From Ramlibacter tataouinensis (GTDB lineage Bacteria; Pseudomonadota; Gammaproteobacteria; Burkholderiales; Burkholderiaceae_C), in assembly GCA_002427815.1 (NCBI GenBank), contig DIZF01000054.1, positions 62,697 through 103,301 of the forward strand: a stretch of DNA of 40,605 bases, in the 5' to 3' direction. The notes below the pieces were generated by a model, which was not told where the DNA came from, searched no databases, and saw only the letters and a program-made list of their open reading frames with translations. Positions 27,319-33,605 of the stretch are shown piece after piece. Each line of letters starts with the position of its first letter. Positions within the stretch are counted from its first letter, which is position 1. Both the position numbers and the translations under genes were made by a program.

Positions 27319-27456
27319 ATGCGCAAGACCAAATCGGCAATTCATGAGGCTGTACACAAGACGGCCAAGGGTCTGCATGCTGCTGGCGTGATGGAACAGG
27401 TCACGTTGCGCAAGTTCGACCGCCTGTGTCCGCCGCTGAATTTGCGCTGCCGATAG
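27319..27456 (+). pseudogene. Truncated HigA-like HTH antitoxin remnant
   Basis: An ATG at 27319 with GAGGTGG upstream opens a 45-codon frame: MRKTKSAIHEAVHKTAKGLHAAG, then VMEQVTLRKFDRLCPP, then a terminal run LNLRCR and TAG. The first 40 residues match the N-terminus of HigA-type (COG2944) antitoxins, which normally run to about 100 residues with a helix-turn-helix after this point. Here the HTH is missing, and no HigB-like toxin precedes it; the neighbour upstream is the CcbP-like gene. I read this as a decayed toxin-antitoxin antitoxin. Confidence 0.6.
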
Positions 27457-27586
27457 TTATTTTTGGGGATCAGATGAAATTGACGGTAAATCCGACGGTA
27501 AAAACGCCAATCGCAGAAAAAAGATCTTTACATGACAACTGTTTACAATTGCCGTTGATGATTGAGTGGGAATGATCGACGTCCTG

Positions 27587-27949
27587 CTATTTTTTCGGCA
27601 GAAAGCTTAACGGGCTGGGGCGCGACTTCAGCCCCAGCGGCCCCAGGTCCGTAAACATTTCAGTGATCGGCTCGAGCTTGTCGCGAGCCGCCGCTTCGCC
27701 ATGCTTCTTGGCCAGAACGGCCATCAGATCGCCTCGCAGGTACCACAAGGCCTGGATATCGACCGCATAGCGGATACGGCGGGTGACCTGCGGTGACGGG
27801 TTGTCGCCGACGTCGCCCATCAGTTCGAGCATGGCATCCCGGATGTCCTGGATGCCGATTTCCAGCACCGAGTCCGCTGGCGCCGAACGATGGCCCAGGG
27901 CAAAAATGGCATTGATACTGCTTCTGAGATTTGGCTTGAACCAACGCAT
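27587..27949 (-). CDS. Small unknown protein, MRWF family, copy B
   Basis: This 120-residue soluble protein of unknown function is the closest relative in this window of copy C (32956-33300). Shared blocks are MRW(F/L)KPNLRSSI, IRDAMLELMGDVG, RRIRYA.D.QALWYLRGDLMA.LA..HGE.AAR and, at the end, LKSRPSPL. The first 34 bases of the coding sequence differ from copy C at only about three positions. It begins 21 bases after the stop of the MerR-cyclase gene, with AGAGG as ribosome-binding site, so it is probably the second gene of that operon. Confidence 0.75.
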   Translation of the reverse strand: MRWFKPNLRSSINAIFALGHRSAPADSVLEIGIQDIRDAMLELMGDVGDNPSPQVTRRIRYAVDIQALWYLRGDLMAVLAKKHGEAAARDKLEPITEMFTDLGPLGLKSRPSPLSFLPKK

Positions 27950-27970
27950 AGGCTGCCTCTGTTCTGAAAA

Positions 27971-29482
27971 TCAGGTTGGGTTTTGACCGGCGGCGCGATC
28001 GGCGCGCTTGTCAGGTGCTGCGATGTCGACAATTTCCGTGATGGGCAGTCGCGCGATGTCCCTCAGCCGCTCGCTGCGGGCCGTCGCCGGATCGGTGAGG
28101 CCGTCGACATCCGAGAAGACCGAGGAAACAAAGACGTCATGGCCGCCGCTGTTCCTGCGGCGCACACCGTATTTCAGGCGCTGCCGTTCTTCACCGGTCA
28201 GCTTGCCGATGAGGTTCTTGGTGGTCCAGACGGCGCCGGAGCGGGCGAAATCCGATATCCGGGCGGCGTGATCGATCGTGTCGCCGAGCATCGTGAACTC
28301 GGTGCGGCTGGCGGACTGGAACATGCCCAGCCACTCCTGCCCCTCGTTGAGGCCGGTGTTCAGGTAAAGCTCGGTGTTCCATCCCTTTCGGGCCTGCCAC
28401 TCCCTGCTCACCCGCTGCATGGCCTCCCGCGTTTCGTGCGCCGCCAGCACAGCGTTCCACACGTAGTTGCCGTCGGGGTGGGGAAAGAAGTAGCACACCA
28501 TGCCGTCTCCGGCGTGCTTGCCCTGGGTGCCATGGTGGCGCCTGAAAATGGGGTCCACCGCCAACCAGATGTGGTTGATCAGTTCGAAATATTCTTCCGG
28601 GGGCAGTTCGGACCATATCCGGGTCGAGTTCTGTAGATCCGTTACCAGGACCGCCACGTGGGTCAGCACGGGGAGGCGCTTGCGCACCAGGTTGCCAATG
28701 ACCAGATCGCGATGCGCCTGCGATGAACCGGGGACATAAACGAACAGAGTTCCTTCCCGGAACTGAACCGCATAAAGGCATACCGTCTGTTGGACACCGG
28801 GTCCGACGGTCGATATGTAGGTGTGGGACACCAGCGCGAACTCGGGCCGGTCGGCCTCGTTGTAGAGACGCTCCATCACGTCCACTTGCTCGCGCGGCAC
28901 TTCGCGGCAGAGGTTGAAAAGATCCGCCCCGCGCTCCTTGGCGAGCCCGAGATGGAAGCGCAGGATCTGCTCGCGTGAATCAAGGTCGCCGGCCGATCGG
29001 CTGTGCAGGAGGTACTTGAACACGCTGGTCGACTCGCCTTCCGGCGGCCGATGCGCGATGTTTCCGAGCACGCCCGATCGAGCGGCCGCATTGGACCAAA
29101 CCATTTCGAAGCTGTGGTTGACCAGGTAGGCCGGGTAGGCGATCTCCTCGATCGACAGCCTGGGCATCGCGCCTTGCGGCTGTGCGACGCTCGCCGCAGC
29201 CGTCCGGGTGGCGGGCAACGGCTCGACTGCCGCCGGCGCCGTTTGCCCCACGCAGAAGTGCTCGGTGATCTTCGCCATGCTCCACCCCTCGCTTTTCAGG
29301 CGTTGGATGTCGGCAATGCGCCCCACGATTTCCTCGGGGAAATAACCGATGCGCGGAGCCGCACCGTCCCGCGGCTCCGGGGGCAGGACCTGGGGCTTCG
29401 GCACGATCCCCCAACCGATGTAGTTGTTGAGCGTCGCGCGCGAAATCCCGGTCTTCTCCAATACCTCTTTGCTGGTTAACAA
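27971..29482 (-). CDS. MerR-type HTH / sensor-like domain / class III nucleotidyl cyclase fusion
   Basis: This 503-residue soluble protein combines three parts. Residues 1-75 are a MerR-like helix-turn-helix (MLTSKEVLEKTGISRATLNNYIGWGIVPKP, then a wing and GYFPEEIVGRIADIQRLKSEGWSMAKI). Residues about 108-260 resemble a PAS or MmyB-like ligand-binding domain (PAYLVNHSFEMVWSNAAA). Residues about 274-460 are a class III cyclase with metal ligands Asp282 and Asp326, purine-selecting Lys322 and Thr397, and Arg408; the usual transition-state Asn is Asp404. It would make cAMP or a similar nucleotide and could also bind DNA. The start is TTG at 29482 with AAGGA five bases upstream. The MRWF copy B gene follows. 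Confidence 0.82.
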   Translation of the reverse strand: MLTSKEVLEKTGISRATLNNYIGWGIVPKPQVLPPEPRDGAAPRIGYFPEEIVGRIADIQRLKSEGWSMAKITEHFCVGQTAPAAVEPLPATRTAAASVAQPQGAMPRLSIEEIAYPAYLVNHSFEMVWSNAAARSGVLGNIAHRPPEGESTSVFKYLLHSRSAGDLDSREQILRFHLGLAKERGADLFNLCREVPREQVDVMERLYNEADRPEFALVSHTYISTVGPGVQQTVCLYAVQFREGTLFVYVPGSSQAHRDLVIGNLVRKRLPVLTHVAVLVTDLQNSTRIWSELPPEEYFELINHIWLAVDPIFRRHHGTQGKHAGDGMVCYFFPHPDGNYVWNAVLAAHETREAMQRVSREWQARKGWNTELYLNTGLNEGQEWLGMFQSASRTEFTMLGDTIDHAARISDFARSGAVWTTKNLIGKLTGEERQRLKYGVRRRNSGGHDVFVSSVFSDVDGLTDPATARSERLRDIARLPITEIVDIAAPDKRADRAAGQNPT

Positions 29483-29512
29483 AGTGTTCCTTGTTACTTA
29501 GGCTGTGTAATA

Positions 29513-29542
29513 AGTATTGGACAGTTGCAAATAGACTGTCAA
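29513..29542 (-). promoter_or_regulatory. Promoter of the MerR-cyclase gene with palindromic operator in the spacer
   Basis: On the reverse strand, TTGACA (29537-29542) and AATACT (29513-29518) are 18 bases apart. The palindrome GACAGT-N9-ACTGTC (29520-29540) occupies the spacer and overlaps the -35. A long spacer holding a dyad is the standard layout of MerR-family operators, and the gene it drives encodes a MerR-type HTH. Confidence 0.6.
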
Positions 29543-29679
29543 GTTATTGCCGCGTGGACTGACAAGCCGATGTAGAAAAACCACAGAAGCTCTCTGAACG
29601 ATGGCCGAAATTGACAGACCCGGACCAACTCGGAAGCAAAGCACCTGTTCTCTGCCCGGCAGCTGTCTGTCTAACTTAA

Positions 29680-29709
29680 TTGGACAGTTATGCGTAGACT
29701 GTCTATTAT
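29680..29709 (+). promoter_or_regulatory. Divergent promoter toward paiB with the same palindromic operator
   Basis: On the forward strand, TTGGAC (29680-29685) and TATTAT (29704-29709) are separated by 18 bases. The second GACAGT-N9-ACTGTC palindrome (29683-29703) fills the spacer. Extra half-sites (CTGTC near 29664 and 29668, TTGGACA near 29714) lie around it. The rest of the 307-base gap between the cyclase gene and paiB (29483-29789) is AT-rich and holds no gene I can support. Confidence 0.6.
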
Positions 29710-29789
29710 TTAATTGGACAATAGGCGTTTGCGGGTGACCCCGCCGGCGGAACAGTCGGGTTGCACGAGGTCCGGGCACAATCTGGCTC

Positions 29790-30407
29790 ATGTACCAACC
29801 GCCCCAGTTCCAGTCGAGCGACCGCGACTTGGCCGCACGGCTGATGCGCGATCACCCCTTCGCCAGCCTCATCTCCAATGACGATGAGGGGCTACCCTTC
29901 GTTTCGCATCTGCCTCTGCATCTGGAAGATCGTGCCGGCACGTTTGTCCTGCTGGGGCATTGCGCAAAGGCCAACCCGCAGTGGCGGCACCTCAAGGACG
30001 AGCCCACGGCGGTGGTCACCTTTCTGGGGCCCCATGCCTACTTGTCACCCAAGGTCTATCCGGACCTGGCCCGGGTGCCCAGCTGGAACTACCTGGCCGT
30101 GCACTGCACCGTGCGGGCCGCCTTGGTCGAGGATGACGAGGGCAAGGACCGGTTGCTCAAGAAGCTCATAGCCGACCATGAGCCCGCCTATGCGGAACAA
30201 TGGCGCGGCCTGGGCGAAGAGTTCGCCCATAAGATGCTGGCCGGCATCGTTGCATTCGAGCTGGAGGTGCTGGATCTGCAGTGCAAGCTCAAGCTCAACC
30301 AGCACCGCCCGGAATCGCACGCGGCGCTCAAGGCAATCTATGCGCAGGGCAACGAGCGGGAGCGCGAACTCGCGCGCTGGATGGATCAATTGGGCATGGG
30401 GGGCTAA
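29790..30407 (+). CDS. PaiB-like FMN-binding (putative transcriptional regulator) protein
   Basis: This 205-residue protein belongs to the PaiB family, a split-barrel flavin-binding fold named as negative transcriptional regulators in Bacillus. The start MYQPPQFQSSDRDLAARLMRDHPFASLIS, the block FVSHLPLHLE, LLGHCAKANPQW, and PSWNYLAVHC are family signatures. DNA binding has not been shown for most members, so a flavin-dependent redox role is equally possible. It lies divergent from the MerR-cyclase gene behind a promoter that carries the same operator palindrome. Confidence 0.85.
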   Translation: MYQPPQFQSSDRDLAARLMRDHPFASLISNDDEGLPFVSHLPLHLEDRAGTFVLLGHCAKANPQWRHLKDEPTAVVTFLGPHAYLSPKVYPDLARVPSWNYLAVHCTVRAALVEDDEGKDRLLKKLIADHEPAYAEQWRGLGEEFAHKMLAGIVAFELEVLDLQCKLKLNQHRPESHAALKAIYAQGNERERELARWMDQLGMGG

Positions 30408-30410
30408 GGT

Positions 30411-30632
30411 ATGCGCGTTGTCTTTGGTGTCTTGAGTCTGCTGCTGGTGGTGGCCATCGTCGGAATCCTCGCGAAGAAGCAGCTCGCTGGCGTACCGGCG
30501 CCGACGGCCGGCTTGCCGGCGGTGGAGGGCGTGGCTGCGCCGGTGGGAACGCCGCAACAGCAGGTGCAGCAGTACCGGCAGGCGGTGCAGGGAGCCATGC
30601 AGCAGGCGAGACCCATGCCCGACGACAAGTGA
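30411..30632 (+). CDS. Small single-pass membrane protein of unknown function
   Basis: This 73-residue protein has one N-terminal membrane helix (residues about 2-20, RVVFGVLSLLLVVAIVGIL) followed by KK, which suggests the C-terminus faces the cytoplasm or that this is an uncleaved anchor. The rest is Pro/Ala/Gln-rich (QQQVQQYRQAVQGAMQQA). It starts three bases after paiB, and its TGA overlaps the GTG of tadA by four bases. Small proteins of this type often precede tadA in related bacteria, though I know of no assigned role. Confidence 0.7.
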   Translation: MRVVFGVLSLLLVVAIVGILAKKQLAGVPAPTAGLPAVEGVAAPVGTPQQQVQQYRQAVQGAMQQARPMPDDK

Positions 30633-32008
30633 CCGACGGTCACTTCATCGGCCTGGCGCTGGAGCAGGCCCGGCTCGCCGCAGCCGCCGGTGAGGTGCCG
30701 GTGGGTGCGGTGGTGGTGCGGGACGGGCAGGTGCTCGGTGTGGGTTGCAACGCCCCGGTGGGCAGTCGCGATCCGACCGCCCACGCCGAAATCATTGCCC
30801 TGCGCGCGGCCGCGCAGGCCCTGGGCAACTACCGGCTGGACGATTGCGATCTCTACGTCACGCTGGAACCTTGCGCAATGTGCAGCGGTGCCATGCTCCA
30901 CGCCCGGCTGCGGCGGATGGTGTTCGGTGCCGCGGACCCCAAGACCGGAGCTGCCGGCTCGGTTGTTGACCTGTTTGCGCAGCCCGGACTCAATCACCGG
31001 ACGCAGGTGGTTGCGGGCGTGCGTGCGGACGAATGCGCCGGCTTGCTGATGGATTTTTTCCAGAGCCGAAGGCAGGAGGCGCGTGCCATGACCCAGCCCG
31101 TGCGAGAAGACGCGTTGCGGACCCCCGACGATCGCTTTGCCGACTTGCCGGGCTATCCATGGGAGTCCCGCTACCTCAGCGACCTGCCGTCCGTGGCCGG
31201 CCTGCGCATGCATTACCTCGACGAGCGAGCCGGGGCGGAGGCCGCGACTATCACCTGGCTGTGCCTGCACGGCAATCCGGCCTGGAGTTACCTGTACCGC
31301 AAGATGATCCCGGTTTTTCTGGCAGCCGGCCACCGGGTCGTGGCGCCGGATCTGATCGGCTTCGGCAGGAGCGACAAACCCAAGAAGGCGTCCGCCCACA
31401 GCTTCGGCTGGCACCGCCAGGCCTTGCTGGAACTGGTCGAACGGCTCGATCTGCGCCAGGTCGTGCTGGTGGTGCAGGACTGGGGCGGCTTGCTCGGGCT
31501 GACTCTGCCGATGGCGGCTGAGCATCGCTATCGCGGCTTGCTGGCCATGAACACGACGCTGGGAACCGGAGACGCCCCGCTGAGCCCGGGTTTCATCGCA
31601 TGGCGCGACATGTGCGAGAAGAACCCCGAGTTCGACGTGGGTCGTTTGTTCGCCCGCGGCAATCCGCAGATGAGCGCGGCCGAGTGCGCTGCCTACAATG
31701 CGCCGTTTCCCGATCGCGGCCACCGCGCCGCCTTGCGCGCATTCCCCAGAATGGTGCCGGACCATCCGGACGCCGACGGCGCCGCCGTTTCCCGGCAGGC
31801 GCGGGACTTCTGGTCCCGCCGGTGGACCGGCCAGAGCCTGATGGCCGTCGGTGCGCAGGACCCGGTATTGGGACTGCCGGTCATGAGAGCGCTGCGCGAA
31901 AGCATCCGGGGCTGCCCGGAGCCTATGGTGATCGAGCACGCAGGCCATTTCGTGCAGGAGCACGGTGAGCCGGTCGCGCAGGCGGCGGTGGGATACTTCC
32001 GCCCGTGA
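30629..32008 (+). CDS. tadA: tRNA-specific adenosine deaminase TadA in frame with a haloalkane dehalogenase
   Basis: The first 153 codons encode TadA, which deaminates A34 to inosine in the wobble position of tRNA-Arg. The zinc and catalytic motifs are complete: HAE (His52-Ala-Glu54) and PCAMC (Cys82, Cys85). The GTG start at 30629 overlaps the upstream stop as GTGA. There is no stop codon after the normal TadA end (FFQSRRQEARA); the frame continues for 306 codons through an alpha/beta hydrolase to 32008, giving a 459-residue product. Either the cell makes a two-domain fusion, or the hydrolase is also started internally at 31088. Confidence 0.85.
   Translation: MTDGHFIGLALEQARLAAAAGEVPVGAVVVRDGQVLGVGCNAPVGSRDPTAHAEIIALRAAAQALGNYRLDDCDLYVTLEPCAMCSGAMLHARLRRMVFGAADPKTGAAGSVVDLFAQPGLNHRTQVVAGVRADECAGLLMDFFQSRRQEARAMTQPVREDALRTPDDRFADLPGYPWESRYLSDLPSVAGLRMHYLDERAGAEAATITWLCLHGNPAWSYLYRKMIPVFLAAGHRVVAPDLIGFGRSDKPKKASAHSFGWHRQALLELVERLDLRQVVLVVQDWGGLLGLTLPMAAEHRYRGLLAMNTTLGTGDAPLSPGFIAWRDMCEKNPEFDVGRLFARGNPQMSAAECAAYNAPFPDRGHRAALRAFPRMVPDHPDADGAAVSRQARDFWSRRWTGQSLMAVGAQDPVLGLPVMRALRESIRGCPEPMVIEHAGHFVQEHGEPVAQAAVGYFRP
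31088..32008 (+). CDS. Haloalkane dehalogenase-like alpha/beta hydrolase (internal start in the tadA frame)
   Basis: From an ATG at 31088 with AGGAGG eight bases upstream, 306 residues match haloalkane dehalogenase DhlA-like proteins almost end to end. The pieces are the oxyanion stretch HGNPAWSYLYRKM, nucleophile Asp131 followed by halide-binding Trp132 (VVQDWGG), a second halide tryptophan Trp172 (GFIAW), the acid Asp258 (GAQDPVLG) and base His287 (AGHFVQEHGE). All five key positions seem intact, so hydrolytic dehalogenation is plausible, though native substrates of such enzymes are often unknown. Its stop overlaps the ldcA start by four bases. Confidence 0.8.
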   Translation: MTQPVREDALRTPDDRFADLPGYPWESRYLSDLPSVAGLRMHYLDERAGAEAATITWLCLHGNPAWSYLYRKMIPVFLAAGHRVVAPDLIGFGRSDKPKKASAHSFGWHRQALLELVERLDLRQVVLVVQDWGGLLGLTLPMAAEHRYRGLLAMNTTLGTGDAPLSPGFIAWRDMCEKNPEFDVGRLFARGNPQMSAAECAAYNAPFPDRGHRAALRAFPRMVPDHPDADGAAVSRQARDFWSRRWTGQSLMAVGAQDPVLGLPVMRALRESIRGCPEPMVIEHAGHFVQEHGEPVAQAAVGYFRP

Positions 32009-32919
32009 CTCAACACATCTACATCTTTTCCCCATCGAGTGTCGTGCGAGACAAGGCAGTGATCCGGCGCGGCGTGGCACGGCTGCGGGCCCTCGGCTAC
32101 CAGGTCGAGCTCGACGAAGCGGTGTTCGCGACCCACATGCGTTTTGCCGGCGACGACGAGACGCGCCTGGCCGCAATCCATCGCGCAGCCGCGAGCGGTG
32201 CGGATGTCTGCCTGATCACCCGGGGTGGCTACGGCCTGACCCGATTGCTGCCGGATATACGCTACAAGGCGGTCGCCAAGGCCATCGACAACGGCATGCG
32301 CTTCGTGGGCCTGAGCGATTTCACCGCGTTCCAGACCGCGGTGCTCGCGCAAACCGGTGCAGTCACCTGGGCCGGGCCGGCTCTGGGCGAGGATTTCGGG
32401 GTGGAGGGGGAACCCGACGACATCATGCAGGCCTGTTTCGAGGATCTGGTCAGCGGGCAGGGCGAGGGGACGGGCTGGCAACTGCCTCGACCGGAAGCCG
32501 CGGGGGCACCGATCGACCTGAAAGGTCAGCTATGGGGTGGCAACCTGGCCATGCTGGCGAGCCTGGTCGGCACGCCCTGGATGCCCAAGGTCAAGGGTGG
32601 AATCCTCTTCCTGGAGGATGTGCATGAACATCCATATCGGGTGGAAAGGATGCTGACCCAGCTGCTGTACGCGGGCATTCTGTCGCACCAGAAGGCCATC
32701 CTGCTGGGGCACTTCACCAACTACAAGCCGGCGCCTCACGACAAGGGGTATCGGCTGCAAACGGTCGTGACGTGGCTGCGGGGCCAGGTGAAGGCGCCGG
32801 TGTTCACCAATCTGCCGTTTGGCCATGTGGCCACCAAAGTGGCATTGCCGGTCGGCGCCAAGGTTCACCTGGCGGTGGAGGGCCGCGATGCTTTTGTGCT
32901 GTGGGGGCATCGCCACTGA
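32005..32919 (+). CDS. ldcA: Muramoyltetrapeptide (LD-) carboxypeptidase, S66 family
   Basis: This 304-residue enzyme removes the terminal D-alanine from murein tetrapeptides during peptidoglycan recycling. The S66-family N-terminus IYIFSPSSVVRDKAVIRRGVARLRALGYQV is followed by TRGGYGLTRLL and the nucleophile Ser104 in VGLSDFTAFQ. Glutamate and histidine partners lie in GGILFLEDVHEHPYRVERML and the last third. The GTG start overlaps the hydrolase stop (GTGA). No signal peptide is seen, consistent with the cytoplasmic form. Confidence 0.9.
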   Translation: MTQHIYIFSPSSVVRDKAVIRRGVARLRALGYQVELDEAVFATHMRFAGDDETRLAAIHRAAASGADVCLITRGGYGLTRLLPDIRYKAVAKAIDNGMRFVGLSDFTAFQTAVLAQTGAVTWAGPALGEDFGVEGEPDDIMQACFEDLVSGQGEGTGWQLPRPEAAGAPIDLKGQLWGGNLAMLASLVGTPWMPKVKGGILFLEDVHEHPYRVERMLTQLLYAGILSHQKAILLGHFTNYKPAPHDKGYRLQTVVTWLRGQVKAPVFTNLPFGHVATKVALPVGAKVHLAVEGRDAFVLWGHRH

Positions 32920-32955
32920 GGGCGATGTGACCGGCTGCGCGCCAGTGGCCCGGCT

Positions 32956-33300
32956 TCAGCTGACCAAGGGGCTGGGACGCGAATTCAGGCCGCTCGGCAG
33001 CAGTCCCTGGAACATCGACGTGATCGAGGCGATGTTCTCCCGCGCAGCCAGTTCGCCATGCATCGCCGCCAGCGCGGCCATGAGGTCGCCGCGCAGGTAC
33101 CACAAGGCTTGAACGTCGCTGGCATAACGGATGCGTCGGGTCGTTTGCGCGAATTGCTTGAATCCCGCTTCGCCCAATTGCGTCAGCATCGACTCGCGGA
33201 TGTCTTCCATCCCGCGCTCCAGCATGGATTCCGAAGGCCCTACCGGATTGCCCAACAGGCCGTAGATGCTGCTTCTGAGATTTGGCTTGAGCCACCGCAT
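32956..33300 (-). CDS. Small unknown protein, MRWF family, copy C
   Basis: This 114-residue protein of unknown function is close to copy B: MRWLKPNLRSSI at the start, IRESMLTQLGEAG, RRIRYASDVQALWYLRGDLMA and the end LNSRPSPL are shared. No membrane segment or known catalytic motif is visible. The frame is open further upstream, but the shared N-terminus fixes the ATG at 33300. It is convergent with ldcA, stands alone, and has its own promoter region with a palindrome. The dif-like site lies about 225 bases upstream. Confidence 0.72.
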   Translation of the reverse strand: MRWLKPNLRSSIYGLLGNPVGPSESMLERGMEDIRESMLTQLGEAGFKQFAQTTRRIRYASDVQALWYLRGDLMAALAAMHGELAARENIASITSMFQGLLPSGLNSRPSPLVS

Positions 33301-33321
33301 GATATGGATCGGTCCCCGGGA

Positions 33322-33356
33322 AACTTGAATAATCAAGTTAGCTCGATTCGTGACAA
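33322..33356 (-). promoter_or_regulatory. Promoter with overlapping palindrome upstream of MRWF copy C
   Basis: On the reverse strand, TTGTCA (33351-33356) and ATTATT (33328-33333) are 17 bases apart. A perfect palindrome, AACTTGA-4-TCAAGTT (33322-33339), covers the -10 region, a typical repressor position. It differs from the GACAGT palindromes near the cyclase gene. Confidence 0.5.
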
Positions 33357-33524
33357 AGTGCAAGGGAGATACTGTGAAGTAGTCAACAGAAACCACGTGT
33401 TAAATCAAGGCTTTGGTGGATTGTCGTCAGGTGTTTTCTGAAGGTGGGGCATTTCTATATCTTTTGTTTGCGACGGTGGGGATCGGAGGCTGGGCGGCCG
33501 CTCATTCGACTTGTTCTTCCCATC

Positions 33525-33552
33525 ATTTAACATAATATACATCGTATAAAGC
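33525..33552. other. dif-like Xer recombination site (left end of element)
   Basis: ATTTAACATAA (33525-33535) is the exact reverse complement of the XerD-binding arm of E. coli dif. It is followed by a six-base centre TATACA (33536-33541), also as in dif, and then TCGTATAAAGC (33542-33552), a degenerate XerC arm. Read on the reverse strand, the order is XerC arm, TGTATA, TTATGTTAAAT. The gap 33301-33605 holds this site and the copy C promoter and no gene I can support. Confidence 0.72.
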
Positions 33553-33605
33553 AGAAAGGAAAAGTTGGCAAAGCAAGGAAATTGCGCCAAAGCCCTCAAA
33601 GCCGC

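Noticed and set aside
33405..33599. A 64-codon reverse-strand frame across the left dif-like site
   Set aside because: No ribosome-binding site, biased composition, and it overlaps both the recombination site and the XafT start.
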